NCBI RefSeq assembly: GCF_000729995.1
Contig: NZ_JNFG01000025.1
Span: 1 to 64,000 of the forward strand
Origin: Caballeronia sordidicola
GTDB lineage: Bacteria > Pseudomonadota > Gammaproteobacteria > Burkholderiales > Burkholderiaceae
Direction of reading: 5' to 3'
Length of the DNA stretch: 64,000 bases
Position 1 is the stretch's first letter; each line of letters opens with the position of its first letter. Under the pieces are notes generated by a model. The model ran no database searches. It saw only the letters and a program-made list of their open reading frames with translations, and had not been told where the DNA came from. This document shows, one piece after another, positions 26,129 through 35,547 of this stretch. A program made the position numbers and the translations under genes.

Positions 26129-27370
26129 ATGGCCGTCAATTTTCCCTCGATCGATCCCGCCCACCTGTTTCCCGTCGCTGGCGTCACGCTAGGCTGGGCC
26201 GAGGCGAACATTCGAAAACCGAATCGCAAGGATGTGCTCGTCATACAGATCGAAGAAGGTGCGACGGTCGGCGGCGTGTTCACGCAAAACCGTTTTTGTG
26301 CGGCGCCCGTGACGGTCTGTCGTGAGCATCTGGACGCGGTGCGCGCGGGCGCCAAGGGCATCCGCGCACTCGTGGTGAATACAGGCAATGCGAATGCGGG
26401 GACCGGCGAGCCGGGCATGGCGCACACGCGCGAAACCTGTGAGGCGCTGGCCGCGCTGCTGGACCTCCAAGCCACGCAGATCCTGCCGTTTTCCACCGGC
26501 GTGATTCTCGAGCCGCTGCCGGTTGATCGTTTGAAAGCGGGCTTGCCCGCCGCCTTGGCGAATCAAAAACCGGCTCACTGGTACGACGCCGCGCAAACCA
26601 TCATGACCACCGATACCTTGCCGAAAGCCGCATCGCGTCAGGTTCAGATCGATGGCCATTCGGTCACGCTATCGGGTATCAGCAAGGGCGCCGGCATGAT
26701 CCGGCCGAACATGGCGACCATGCTTGGCTTTCTCGCCTGCGATGCCGCTGTCACGCAACCGGTGCTCGATACGCTCATCAAGCACGTTGCCGATCGCTCG
26801 TTCAACTGCATCACCATTGACGGCGATACCTCGACGAACGATTCGTTCATCGTGATCGCTTCGGGCAAGTCGACGCTGCCTTTGATTGCCTCGACGGACT
26901 CCCCCGCTTATGTCGCGTTGCGTGACGCTGTGACATCGGTGGCGCAGGAGCTGGCGCAACTGATCGTGCGCGATGGCGAGGGCGCGACGAAGTTCATGAC
27001 GGTGACGGTCGAAGGCGGCACATGCGAAGCCGAATGCCGCCTGATCGCGTACGCGATCGGTCATTCGCCGCTCGTCAAGACCGCGTTCTATGCGTCGGAT
27101 CCGAACCTGGGCCGGATTCTCGCGGCTATCGGTTATGCGGGCGTAGCGGATCTCGATGTGAACAAGATCGATCTGTATCTCGACGATGTCCTAGTGGCGA
27201 AGAGCGGCGGTCGCAATCCTGATTATCGCGAGGAAGACGGCCAGCGCGTGATGAAGAAAAGCGAGATCGCGATCCGCGTGCTGCTAGGCCGCGGTCAAGC
27301 CGACGCCACCATCTGGACGTGCGACCTCTCGCACGATTACGTCAGCATCAACGCCGATTACCGGTCCTGA
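26129..27370 (+). CDS. argJ: ArgJ: bifunctional ornithine acetyltransferase / N-acetylglutamate synthase
   Basis: Recycles the acetyl group in the cyclic arginine pathway. ATG 26129 (MAVNFPSIDPAHLFPVAGV) gives 413 residues; an in-frame extension upstream to 26018 lies in non-coding sequence. The self-cleavage site is in KGAGMIRPNMATML, where cleavage between Ala and Thr yields alpha and beta chains with Thr as nucleophile. VVNTGNANAGTGEPG and the C-terminal EEDGQRVMKKSEI and SHDYVSINADYRS match the family. Confidence 0.96.
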   Translation: MAVNFPSIDPAHLFPVAGVTLGWAEANIRKPNRKDVLVIQIEEGATVGGVFTQNRFCAAPVTVCREHLDAVRAGAKGIRALVVNTGNANAGTGEPGMAHTRETCEALAALLDLQATQILPFSTGVILEPLPVDRLKAGLPAALANQKPAHWYDAAQTIMTTDTLPKAASRQVQIDGHSVTLSGISKGAGMIRPNMATMLGFLACDAAVTQPVLDTLIKHVADRSFNCITIDGDTSTNDSFIVIASGKSTLPLIASTDSPAYVALRDAVTSVAQELAQLIVRDGEGATKFMTVTVEGGTCEAECRLIAYAIGHSPLVKTAFYASDPNLGRILAAIGYAGVADLDVNKIDLYLDDVLVAKSGGRNPDYREEDGQRVMKKSEIAIRVLLGRGQADATIWTCDLSHDYVSINADYRS

Positions 27371-27384
27371 ACCACACATTTCCC

Positions 27385-28248
27385 ATGGATAAACTCGAAC
27401 AATTTCTGACCCGCGCCGAAGCTGTCCTGGCGCGCGTAGAAGGGATGTTGCCGCCGGCTCCGCCGGAAATCGACTGGAACAGCACGGTGGCGTTTCGCTG
27501 GCGCAAGCGTCAGGGACGTGGTTTTCTGCAACCGGTACCGAACTTGTCGCCGTTGTCGCTCGACGATCTTTGCAATATCGAGCGCCAGAAGGGGCTGATC
27601 GAGCAGAACACGCGGCAGTTCGTGCGCAAGTCGCCGGCGAACAACGTGCTGCTGACGGGCGCGCGCGGAACCGGGAAGTCGTCGCTGATCAAGGCATGCC
27701 TGAATGCGTATCACACGGAAGGGCTGCGTCTGATCGAAGTCGATAAAGACGATCTCCACGATCTCGGCGATATCGTCGACCTGATTTCCGCGCGGCCGGA
27801 ACGGTTCATCGTTTTCTGCGACGACCTCTCGTTCGAGGAGGGCGAGTCTGGCTACAAGGCGCTGAAAGTGGCGCTGGACGGCTCGATCTCCGCGCAATCG
27901 GACAATGTGCTGATTTACGCAACGTCGAATCGGCGCCACTTGTTGCCCGAATATATGAGCGACAACGAGACGTACAAACACACGTCCGACGGCGAGATTC
28001 ATCCGGGCGAAGTGGTTGAAGAGAAGATTTCGCTGTCTGAGCGATTCGGCCTGTGGGTGAGCTTCTACCCGTTCAAGCAGGACGATTACCTGACGATCGT
28101 CGGGCACTGGCTGAAGCATTTCGGATGCGAGGCAGAAGAGATTGCGGGTGCTCGCGGCGATGCTCTCGTGTGGGCGTTGGAACGCGGTTCACGCTCAGGG
28201 CGTGTGGCGTGGCAATTTGCGCGCGACTGGTCGGGCCGCAAGGCATGA
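27385..28248 (+). CDS. ATP-binding protein of the DUF815 family (AAA+-like)
   Basis: A 287-residue P-loop protein of unknown role. The Walker A motif is GARGTGKSS (about residues 92-100) and the Walker B-like segment is RFIVFCDDLSFEEGE. DNVLIYATSNRRHLLPEYM resembles a sensor-1 region of AAA+ proteins, and SERFGLWVSFYPFKQDDYL is a family signature. ATG 27385 is 14 bases after argJ, and the stop overlaps the mutT-type gene (ATGA), so the three genes are probably one operon. Function is not known to me beyond the family name. Confidence 0.85.
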   Translation: MDKLEQFLTRAEAVLARVEGMLPPAPPEIDWNSTVAFRWRKRQGRGFLQPVPNLSPLSLDDLCNIERQKGLIEQNTRQFVRKSPANNVLLTGARGTGKSSLIKACLNAYHTEGLRLIEVDKDDLHDLGDIVDLISARPERFIVFCDDLSFEEGESGYKALKVALDGSISAQSDNVLIYATSNRRHLLPEYMSDNETYKHTSDGEIHPGEVVEEKISLSERFGLWVSFYPFKQDDYLTIVGHWLKHFGCEAEEIAGARGDALVWALERGSRSGRVAWQFARDWSGRKA

Positions 28249-28682
28249 CGGTTTCTACTACGAGCGTTTCCAATACGGCGCCCGACGGGCGCAAGGTGAC
28301 GGACGTCGCGGTCGGCGTGCTCGTGCAACCGGACGGCCGTTATCTGCTGGCTCAGCGTCCGGAAGGCAAGCCGTATGAAGGTTACTGGGAGTTTCCCGGC
28401 GGCAAGCTGGAAGCGGGGGAAAGCGTTGAAGCGGCGCTCACGCGGGAATTGCATGAGGAATTGGGTATCGATGTGACCGCTTGCGAGCGCTGGCGGACCC
28501 TCGAGCACGATTACCCCCATGCGTACGTGCGGCTCTACTTCTGCAAGGTGACCGCGTGGAGCGGTGAGCCGATCGGACGTGAAGGTCAGGCGCTCGCCTG
28601 GCAGCATCTTCCGGCCGATGTCGCGCCGTTGTTGCCTGCAGCCATTCCTGTACTGGAGTGGCTCGCGGCTGAAGCGGTTTAG
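28245..28682 (+). CDS. mutT: MutT-like Nudix hydrolase (8-oxo-dGTP diphosphatase family)
   Basis: A 145-residue Nudix protein, probably sanitising 8-oxo-dGTP. ATG 28245 overlaps the DUF815 stop; open frame upstream is inside that gene. The complete Nudix box is GGKLEAGESVEAALTRELHEELGI (GX5EX7REUXEEXGU), and the LAQRPEGKPYEGYWEFPG lead is typical of MutT. Its location after secA also matches E. coli (secA-mutT), which supports the symbol. Substrate has not been shown. Confidence 0.9.
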   Translation: MTVSTTSVSNTAPDGRKVTDVAVGVLVQPDGRYLLAQRPEGKPYEGYWEFPGGKLEAGESVEAALTRELHEELGIDVTACERWRTLEHDYPHAYVRLYFCKVTAWSGEPIGREGQALAWQHLPADVAPLLPAAIPVLEWLAAEAV

Positions 28683-28714
28683 CCAGGGCGCTTTGTTTCG
28701 CGGCGGCTAGTTTA

Positions 28715-28906
28715 CTAGTTCAGGCCGCTATGCGAGTCTTCATCGGGCAGCGTGTCTTGCTGACTGCCGCCGATCTTGTACTTCTCGGTCGCCCAGGCAC
28801 CGAGGTCGATCTGCTTGCAACGGTCTGAACAAAACGGACGAAAGCGGCTTTCGGGAACCCAGCGGACGTCCTTCTCGCAAGTCGGGCATTTAACGATAGT
28901 GGTCAT
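28715..28906 (-). CDS. yacG: YacG: DNA gyrase inhibitor, zinc-binding
   Basis: A 63-residue zinc-ribbon protein; E. coli YacG binds GyrB and inhibits gyrase. The four zinc ligands are clear: CPTC (Cys7, Cys10) and CSDRC (Cys26, Cys30). The stretch FCSDRCKQIDLGAWATEKYKI is the family signature. It lies directly downstream of zapD, as in E. coli (coaE-zapD-yacG). Confidence 0.93.
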   Translation of the reverse strand: MTTIVKCPTCEKDVRWVPESRFRPFCSDRCKQIDLGAWATEKYKIGGSQQDTLPDEDSHSGLN

Positions 28907-28962
28907 TCTGCAGAGCGGATTTAAAGAGGTTGAGTTCAGTAAATGGGGGTTTTAAGCCCAAC

Positions 28963-29718
28963 TTAAAGACTGCAGAGCGTCAGGTGGAACGGGATGTCCG
29001 CGTCTACCGCACGTGGCCTCAGATCGCCGTCCTGTACCGTAAAGCGCACCCATAGCATGTACTTGTTCGCACTCGCTTCGGGAATCAGGCGCGTGTCGGA
29101 CGGCACCCGCACCTGCATCAATTGATAAGTTCGTCCCGAAAGCATCTGCTGATAGCTGCCTTGCATCGCCATGACCTTGGACGCCTGGCCCGATTCACGA
29201 GCGAGACGCAGCACAATAGTGGCAGCGTCGCGTAACGGCAGCATGGGCGTCACCCACTTCGCGATGTCCCCGCGACGCTCCTCGGCTGGATTTTGTTGCC
29301 ACGCGAAGTACGACGGCAGATCAAAGCGGCAGGTTCCCCCCGGGATGATTGTGCGGCTGCGAATGCTGGCGAGCCATTCGTTATCGGCCAGATGCTGGCC
29401 TGTTTTGCCCTGCATCTGCCCGAGGCCGGCCAATGTCTGCTCGATCTCGCCAAGCACCGACTCCAGCGCATCCTGCTCGATGCCGGGATTGCCGCGGAAC
29501 GGCGCCAGCGTCTGGCGTTGCCGCTCCAGCTCCTTCATCAGATCCGCTTTCAGATCCGTGCGGCCCGCGACTTCGGCGATCTCGAACAACGTGGTCAGTG
29601 CGGCGTGATGTTCGCGCGGGTCTTCTTGAGTCAGAAAGAAGGTGAAGCGCTCGAAAAGGTCTTCGAGACGCAGCAGCGTTCTGATTCGCTCATTGAAGGG
29701 GTACTCGTAAAGGATCAA
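28963..29718 (-). CDS. zapD: ZapD: Z-ring associated protein D
   Basis: Cytoplasmic protein that bundles FtsZ protofilaments by binding the FtsZ C-terminal tail. It has 251 residues with the conserved start ILYEYPFNERIRTLLRLEDLF and the alpha-helical first half, followed by the beta-rich second half (GGTCRFDLPSYFAWQ...). Its partner FtsZ, with an intact C-terminal peptide, is encoded about 9 kb away in this window. It lies between coaE and yacG, the usual order. Confidence 0.94.
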   Translation of the reverse strand: MILYEYPFNERIRTLLRLEDLFERFTFFLTQEDPREHHAALTTLFEIAEVAGRTDLKADLMKELERQRQTLAPFRGNPGIEQDALESVLGEIEQTLAGLGQMQGKTGQHLADNEWLASIRSRTIIPGGTCRFDLPSYFAWQQNPAEERRGDIAKWVTPMLPLRDAATIVLRLARESGQASKVMAMQGSYQQMLSGRTYQLMQVRVPSDTRLIPEASANKYMLWVRFTVQDGDLRPRAVDADIPFHLTLCSL

Positions 29719-29874
29719 GCGCGCTCGCCTCGGCGTTGGTCGATGGGTTCGATGGCAGAAAGTCAGGACATTCTAATGCCGCATGAAACCAACGGCAAAT
29801 CTGCACGTTTAATAGCGCCCGGCGCGCATTTTCAGCGTCGTTTGTGAGGAGTTCGAGCGCGTTGCATGCACTTG

Positions 29875-30522
29875 TTAGGTACGCGGTTTGCTCGCCGCTT
29901 CGTCCCTCGTTTCGCGCGCCTCCAAGGCCATCGCCAAGTAGCGCGCGTGCAGGGCGTCCACCTCGCGCTGCAGCGTTTCCAGGGTGGCAGCCGAGTCATT
30001 GACGACGACGTCATCAGCGGCCGCCAAGCGCGCTTCACGCGTGGCCTGACGCGCGATGATCGCGAGCACCTGATCGCGCGAAAAGCCATTGCGCCGGATC
30101 ACGCGTTCGATTTGCGTGTCCTCCGGACAGTCGACCACGAGAATCCGCTCCACCTTGCTCGCGCGTTCGCCGGCTTCAATCAGCAAGGGCACCACGACGA
30201 TGTGATAAACCCCTTGTGCTGCATTGCGTTGACGCTCGCTTTCGGCGCGGATCAGCGGATGCGTGATCGATTCGAGCTGAGCTTTGGCTGTGTTATCGGA
30301 GAAAACGCGGGTCCGCATTTTTGCGCGATCCAGCGAACCGTCGGCGGCGATGTATTCCGGGCCGAACGTGCCTTCGATCAGCGGCATAGCGATGCCGCCC
30401 GGCGCGGTAATCTGGTGCGCGATCAAGTCCGTATCGATGACGGGCACCCCGCGCGCGGCGAACATGTCCGCCACCGTGGTCTTGCCGCTGCCAATTCCGC
30501 CGGTCAGGCCAATGCTGAACAT
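29875..30522 (-). CDS. coaE: CoaE: dephospho-CoA kinase
   Basis: Last step of coenzyme A synthesis: phosphorylation of the ribose 3'-hydroxyl of dephospho-CoA. The 215 residues have the P-loop GLTGGIGSGKTTVADMFA at the N terminus, the substrate motif DTDLIAHQ, VVVPLLIEAG and the LID region ERVIRRNG. An AGGAG site precedes the ATG. About 156 bases separate it from zapD; the gap holds no recognised gene. Confidence 0.95.
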   Translation of the reverse strand: MFSIGLTGGIGSGKTTVADMFAARGVPVIDTDLIAHQITAPGGIAMPLIEGTFGPEYIAADGSLDRAKMRTRVFSDNTAKAQLESITHPLIRAESERQRNAAQGVYHIVVVPLLIEAGERASKVERILVVDCPEDTQIERVIRRNGFSRDQVLAIIARQATREARLAAADDVVVNDSAATLETLQREVDALHARYLAMALEARETRDEAASKPRT

Positions 30523-30548
30523 CGATCAACTCCTCTTTTTGTTTCGCT

Positions 30549-31463
30549 TTAACCGCCGAACAATCCGTAAAGCGGCGTCCCAAAAAATAACGTAATCACG
30601 CCGCCTGCCGCGAGAAACGGCCCGAACGGCAGCGGTTCTTCAAACCGCATCTTGCCGATACCCGTCGCCGCCAATCCGAAGATTGCGCCCGCCACCGCCG
30701 ACACCAGCACCACCTGCGGCAGCGCTTGCCAGCCGAGCCACGCGCCCAGCGCGCCGAGCAGCTTGAAATCGCCGTAACCCATGCCTTCCACGCCGCGTAC
30801 CAGCCTGAACAGCCAATATACGCACCAGAGAAACAGATAACCTGCGATGGCGCCGATCACTGCTTCGCGCAACGGGACGAACGCGGTGTCGCCGAGGTTG
30901 ACGATCAAGCCGGCCCACAGGAGCGGTAACGTCAGCGTGTCGGGCAGATAGCGGGTGTCGAAGTCGATCAGGCTCGCGGCCAGCAGCGTCGCGCATAAGC
31001 CGAATGCTGCGAGCGCGATCAACGTGGGTCCAAACGCAAACAGCGAGAGGGCGGCAAACATCGCCGTGGCCAGTTCGGTCAGCGGATACCGTGCGCTCAC
31101 GCGCGCGTTGCATTTCGCGCAGCGGCCGCGCAGCAGCACGTAACTCACGACCGGAATATTTTCCCACGCACGCAACACGTGGCCGCAATGCGGGCAGGCG
31201 CTGCGAGGTACGGCGAGGTTGTAGCGGGCGGGTGGCGCGTCCTCTTTATGCGCGTCGTCCTCTTGGTCGATAGCGTTCTCCGCTTTCCACGCGCGTTCAA
31301 GCATGATCGGCAGGCGGTGCACGACGACTGTCAGAAAGCTGCCGATTACCAGCCCGAAGACGATCGCGAAACCATACTGCGCCGCGAGCGGCAATGCGCC
31401 GAAAGCGGAACCGTAAGCGTCGAGATAGCGGCCTGAAAACTGCGCCTGATACAAAGGCTGCAT
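30549..31463 (-). CDS. pilD: PilD/GspO: prepilin leader peptidase and N-methyltransferase
   Basis: Inner-membrane aspartic protease that processes type IV prepilins and pseudopilins. The 304 residues include an N-terminal membrane segment, a cytoplasmic zinc domain with two CxxC pairs (CPHCGHVL and CAKCNARVS), and the catalytic aspartates in SLIDFDTRYLPD and GMGYGDFKLLGALGAWLG. Multiple transmembrane helices follow. It is directly downstream of pilC. No pilin gene lies in this window, so its substrates must be encoded elsewhere. Confidence 0.95.
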   Translation of the reverse strand: MQPLYQAQFSGRYLDAYGSAFGALPLAAQYGFAIVFGLVIGSFLTVVVHRLPIMLERAWKAENAIDQEDDAHKEDAPPARYNLAVPRSACPHCGHVLRAWENIPVVSYVLLRGRCAKCNARVSARYPLTELATAMFAALSLFAFGPTLIALAAFGLCATLLAASLIDFDTRYLPDTLTLPLLWAGLIVNLGDTAFVPLREAVIGAIAGYLFLWCVYWLFRLVRGVEGMGYGDFKLLGALGAWLGWQALPQVVLVSAVAGAIFGLAATGIGKMRFEEPLPFGPFLAAGGVITLFFGTPLYGLFGG

Positions 31464-31502
31464 GACTGTCCTGGGTTGAATTCGGCTGCGATCCTACACC
31501 AC

Positions 31503-32720
31503 CTACACCACATTCCCGAGCTGAACGATCGGAAGATACATGGCGACGACGAGACCGCCGACCAATGCACGGAGAACCACAATCACCACCGGTTCGCACA
31601 GGCTCGCGAAAGCGCCGGTCTGTTCGTCCACCTGACGGTCGCCCAGTGTAGCGAGATCGAGCAGCATCGCGTCGAGCGAACCGGATTCCTCGGCCACGGC
31701 GATAGGCTGCACCACATCCGGCGGAAAGCAGCCGACGGCACGCATGGCGGCGGCGAGCCGCTCGCCATGCCGAAGGCGCCTGGCGATCTCGACGGTCGCG
31801 GTATCGAAGATACGGTTGCCCGTGGCGCTCGCCAAGGAATCGAATGCATCCGATAACGGTGTGCCCGCCGCCAGTAACGTGCCGAGCGCGCGGCTCCAGC
31901 GTGCCACCGCCAGCGCGCGCAGGAGGGATCCGGCGAGCGGCAGCTTCAGCATGGCGCGGTCAAACCCGCTTCTCGCTGCGGGGACTCGTCGTAGAAGTCG
32001 CTTGAATGCGATGCCGGACACCGCGCAAAAGAGCGCGAACGGTCCGCACCAGCGTGCGACGCCATCCGATAACGCGAGCACGAACAACGTCGGTGCCGGC
32101 AATTTAGCGCCGAAACCATCGAAGATGGTCTTGAAGGTCGGCACTACGCCAATCAGTAATCCTGCGGTAATGGCAAGCGATAACAACAGCACCGCGACCG
32201 GATAAGTCAGCGCGGCACGCAGTTTCGCCCGTTGAGCGCCCGCTCGTTCGCGGTCTTCGGCCAGCCGCGCGAGTACGACCGGCAACGCGCCGGCCACTTC
32301 GCCGACGGCAACCAACTGGCAATACAGTGCGTTGAAACACGCGGGATGACGCGCGAGCGCTTCCGAGAACGCAATGCCCTGCGTGATATCCCGCGCAACC
32401 GATCCGACAATGCGCGGCAGCCCACCGCGCGAAGGGGTATCGGCGATGAGATCCAGCGACGACGCAAGCGGCAAGCCCGCGCGCAGCAAGCCGGCGAGTT
32501 GCCGCGTGAACAGCGTGACGTCGGCCGCCCGGGCTTTGGGCGGCGGCGCCGAACCGAGCGCGGTGAGTTCCAGCACCGTGACACCATCGCGTTTTAGCGC
32601 GGCGCGCGCATGGGCTGAATCCGCTGCGATCGTCTTGCCGCGTTTGTCCGCGCCGTTTGCGTCAACGCCTCGCCAGCCGAAGCGTGTATCGAAGGATAGG
32701 GGGCTCATGTTCATGTTCAT
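31503..32720 (-). CDS. pilC: PilC/GspF: type IV pilus / type II secretion inner-membrane platform protein
   Basis: Polytopic platform protein on which the assembly ATPase acts. It has 405 residues: a short N-terminal region, then two GspF domains (about 70-190 and 270-395), each ending with long hydrophobic helices (VLLLSLAITAGLLIGVVPTF and PVVIVVLRALVGGLVVAMYLPIV). The conserved FTRQLAGLLRAGLPLASSLDLI is present. The start has repeated ATGAAC (three possible ATGs); GGAG precedes the first. It overlaps the ATPase stop by ATGA. The frameshift upstream in the ATPase gene could be polar on it. Confidence 0.93.
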   Translation of the reverse strand: MNMNMSPLSFDTRFGWRGVDANGADKRGKTIAADSAHARAALKRDGVTVLELTALGSAPPPKARAADVTLFTRQLAGLLRAGLPLASSLDLIADTPSRGGLPRIVGSVARDITQGIAFSEALARHPACFNALYCQLVAVGEVAGALPVVLARLAEDRERAGAQRAKLRAALTYPVAVLLLSLAITAGLLIGVVPTFKTIFDGFGAKLPAPTLFVLALSDGVARWCGPFALFCAVSGIAFKRLLRRVPAARSGFDRAMLKLPLAGSLLRALAVARWSRALGTLLAAGTPLSDAFDSLASATGNRIFDTATVEIARRLRHGERLAAAMRAVGCFPPDVVQPIAVAEESGSLDAMLLDLATLGDRQVDEQTGAFASLCEPVVIVVLRALVGGLVVAMYLPIVQLGNVV

Positions 32721-33930
32721 GTGAGCTCCGTGGCGTCGGCGGCTTCCGCTACGCTTGTCATGCCTTCGCGTACGCGCGCGAAGGCAGCGTCGCGCAGGCT
32801 CGGCATGCCCTCGCTTTTCGCGTGCCGCGTGATGGCGTGTGTAGCGGCGCGCGCGACGATCAGCTCGCGCAACGTGTCAGACACGGGCATCAGTTGATGC
32901 ACGCCCACTCGGCCGCGATAACCAATGCCATGGCACGCGGCACAGCCACCGGGCTCGAACGGTTTGAAACCCGGCTCGAACTCCAGGTCCGAAGGCAAGC
33001 GACAAGCGCCGCAAAGCCGCCGTACCAGCCGTTGCGCGGTAACAAGCCTCAGCGCCGACGCCAGGTTGTACGGCGCAATGCCAATATCGATCAATCGTGC
33101 GATGGCTGCGGGTGCGTCGTTGGTATGCAGCGTGGAGAGCACGAGATGGCCCGTTTGCGCGGCCTTCACGGCAACGTCGGCGGTTTCGGCGTCGCGGATT
33201 TCGCCAACCATGATCACGTCCGGGTCTTGACGCATGAACGCGCGCAGCGCGACCGCGAAAGTGAGGCCCGCCTTGTCGCGGACACTGACCTGATTGATAC
33301 CGGCAAGCTGGATTTCGGCGGGATCTTCGACGGAACAGACGTTGCGTGACTCAGCTTGAGCATCTGCAAAAAGCAATACAGCGACAGGGTTTTGCCGCTA
33401 CCCGTGGGGCCGGTGACCAGCACGAGTCCGTGCGGCGCGTGGATCGCGGCTTCCACCGTCTTCTGCTGGCCGGGGGCAAGCCCCAGCGCCGCCAGCGACA
33501 GATCCGCCGGCAGTGACTCCAGGCGGCGCAACACCAGTTTTTCACCGAACAGGACCGGCAGCGAATTCACGCGATAGTCTTCCGGATTCCCGTTCGCCAG
33601 CGGCAACCGCAAACGTCCGTCCTGCGGCACGCGCCGCTCGGCAATGTCCATGCGCGCCAGCACTTTGATCCGTGTGATGAAAGCGTCGCGCAAATGCGGT
33701 GGCGGCTTGAGGAAGACGTGTAACGCACCGTCAATACGCAAGCGGATGCGCCACTCGTGCTCGCCCGGTTCGACGTGAATATCGGATGCGCCGCGTGCGG
33801 CTGCTTCACGCAGGGTTTCGGTGAGCAGCGCAACGGCGGATGCGTTGTCGGCGTCAGGGATTGCATCGACCGGGCGTGCGGATAACTGCGGCGAAGGCCG
33901 CGAAAACGTAACCGGAAGAGAGGACGGCAT
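32717..33930 (-). pseudogene. GspE/PilB-family assembly ATPase, disrupted by a one-base frameshift
   Basis: Two overlapping frames together encode one ATPase. The upstream part (33930 to about 33356) carries SDIHVEPGEHEWRIRLRIDG, the ARMDIAERRVPQDGR motif and Walker A GPTGSGKT, ending LYCFLQML. The downstream part (about 33355 to 32717) resumes with AESRNVCSVEDPAEIQ, the Walker B region DPDVIMVGEIRDAETA, LSTLHTNDAP, and two CxxC pairs (CGAC, CAAC). Inserting one base between 33355 and 33356 restores a continuous reading (CTC AAn GCT GAG), so a single-base deletion or an assembly error is likely. Even repaired, about 404 residues lack the N-terminal domain of full PilB/GspE. Confidence 0.85.
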
Positions 33931-33993
33931 GGGCGTGGCTCGGTGGACGGGATGCCCCGATCTTGTCCCTCCGCGCGCCTCGTTCCAACTCGT

Positions 33994-34045
33994 CCGAATG
34001 GCTAACGCTTGGCAATGTTGAAAAAGCTGGCCGAATGGCTAACGC
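33994..34045. repeat. 15-bp direct repeat between the ATPase and the CorC-like gene
   Basis: CCGAATGGCTAACGC occurs at 33994-34008 and 34031-34045, 37 bases apart. It lies in the non-coding 212-base gap upstream of the broken ATPase gene. Function unknown; possibly a duplicated regulatory site or a replication-slippage scar. Confidence 0.55.
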
Positions 34046-34142
34046 GGCCAGGAAGGTGGTTTCTGAAGGCGGAAACGGCGCAAGCTCGTGCAACCAGAAG
34101 CCCAACGCGAAACCCGAGCAGCTTATGACCCCAACTTCATTG

Positions 34143-35432
34143 CTACCCTTGCTTTCTCAGCACCACGCCTTGCGGCCGGAATATTTTCACGGTGCGTATC
34201 GCCTGGTCGTCACTGCGCATGACTTCGAAGTGCACGCCGGCAATACGTACGCTCACGTCGCCGTCCGGAATCTCTTCGAGCGTCTCGAGGATCAGACCGT
34301 TGAGTGTCTTCGGGCCGTCGGTGGGAAGCGTCAGTTTCAGCCACCGGTTCAACTCGCGCAACGGCATGCTGCCCGCCACAATGCATTCGCCTTCCTCGTT
34401 CCAGCCGCTACGCGAACCGGCCCCGCGCGGAATGGTCGTGGTGAACTCGCCAATCAATTCTTCAATGATGTCTTCCGGCGTCACCAGCCCCTGCAGCTCG
34501 CCATATTCGTTCACCACAATCGCAATTCGATGCCGGCTTTCCTGAAAGAATTGCAGTTGCTGAAATACGGGCGTGCCTGCCGGGACGAAGTACGGCTCGG
34601 CCAACAGTTCGCGCAAAGTCTCGCGCTCGAATTCCTGGTTATGCAGCGCCGAGAGCGTCTTTCTCACGTGCAGGACACCCAGTACGCGATCGATGTCGCC
34701 CTGATACACCACCAGCTTGTTGTGATAACAGGTCTCGAGTTGATGCAGGATGGTGTCGAAGGGGGCATCGAAATCCAGTGCTTCAATCCGGCGGCGCGGA
34801 ATCATCACGTCGTCGACGGTGATGTTCTCCAGATCGAACAGGTTCAGCAGGATGCTGCGGTGCTTGGTCGGCATGAAATTGCCCGATTCCAGCACGATGG
34901 TGCGCAGTTCTTCTGTGGAAAGCCGCTGGTCCCGGCCACCTTTGGTGTTGATATGCAGCACCTTCAGCACGCCGTTCGCGAACAGGTTGACGAACCAGAC
35001 GAGCGGCCTGGCCACTCGCATCAACGGCGACAAAACCAGGCTGGCCGGGAGTGCGACCTTTTCCGGATACGTTGCGCCGACAATCTTCGGCGCAATCTCC
35101 GCAAACACAATGATGAAGAACGCAACAACCCCCGTTGTCACCGATAACACCAGATTGTTATGGCCGAAAGTGCGCAGCGCGATGGACGTTGTCAGCACCG
35201 GAATGATCGTGTTGATCAGATTGTTGCCGATCAGGATCACACTCAACAGTTGATCGGTCTTGGCAAGCAGGCCCTGCGTGACGCGGGCGCGCAGCGAACC
35301 CTGGTTGGCGAGATGTTTCAGCCGATGGCGATTGAGCGCCATCATCGATGTTTCGGAAATCGAGAAAAATGCGGAGAGAAACAGCAGCAGGAAAATGGCG
35401 CAGATTTGCGCCCATAAGGGAATGTGGTCCAC
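34143..35432 (-). CDS. HlyC/CorC-family membrane protein (CNNM-CBS-CorC_HlyC domains)
   Basis: A 429-residue protein of the CNNM/CorC family, implicated in Mg2+ transport or extrusion. The N-terminal CNNM (DUF21) domain has four hydrophobic helices (ICAIFLLLFLSAFFSISETSMMALN at the start, then the IGNNLINTIIPVLTTSIAL and VVAFFIIVFAEIAPKIVGA segments). Two CBS motifs lie at about 200-335 (VDDVMIPRRRIEALD... LVTPEDIIEELIGEF). The CorC_HlyC C-terminal domain is about 345-425. Most enzymes of this kind are uncharacterised; transport direction and ion are not deducible from sequence. Confidence 0.9.
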   Translation of the reverse strand: MDHIPLWAQICAIFLLLFLSAFFSISETSMMALNRHRLKHLANQGSLRARVTQGLLAKTDQLLSVILIGNNLINTIIPVLTTSIALRTFGHNNLVLSVTTGVVAFFIIVFAEIAPKIVGATYPEKVALPASLVLSPLMRVARPLVWFVNLFANGVLKVLHINTKGGRDQRLSTEELRTIVLESGNFMPTKHRSILLNLFDLENITVDDVMIPRRRIEALDFDAPFDTILHQLETCYHNKLVVYQGDIDRVLGVLHVRKTLSALHNQEFERETLRELLAEPYFVPAGTPVFQQLQFFQESRHRIAIVVNEYGELQGLVTPEDIIEELIGEFTTTIPRGAGSRSGWNEEGECIVAGSMPLRELNRWLKLTLPTDGPKTLNGLILETLEEIPDGDVSVRIAGVHFEVMRSDDQAIRTVKIFRPQGVVLRKQG

Positions 35433-35547
35433 GCGCGATCTGGAAAGGGGGGATGGGAAAGACTATAGCAGAGCAGAAAGCGATTGCTTCTCTTGCTCGA
35501 CAAGCCTTCCGCACGATCGTTTGACCTGTCCCATCCTCCCTTGGCAA

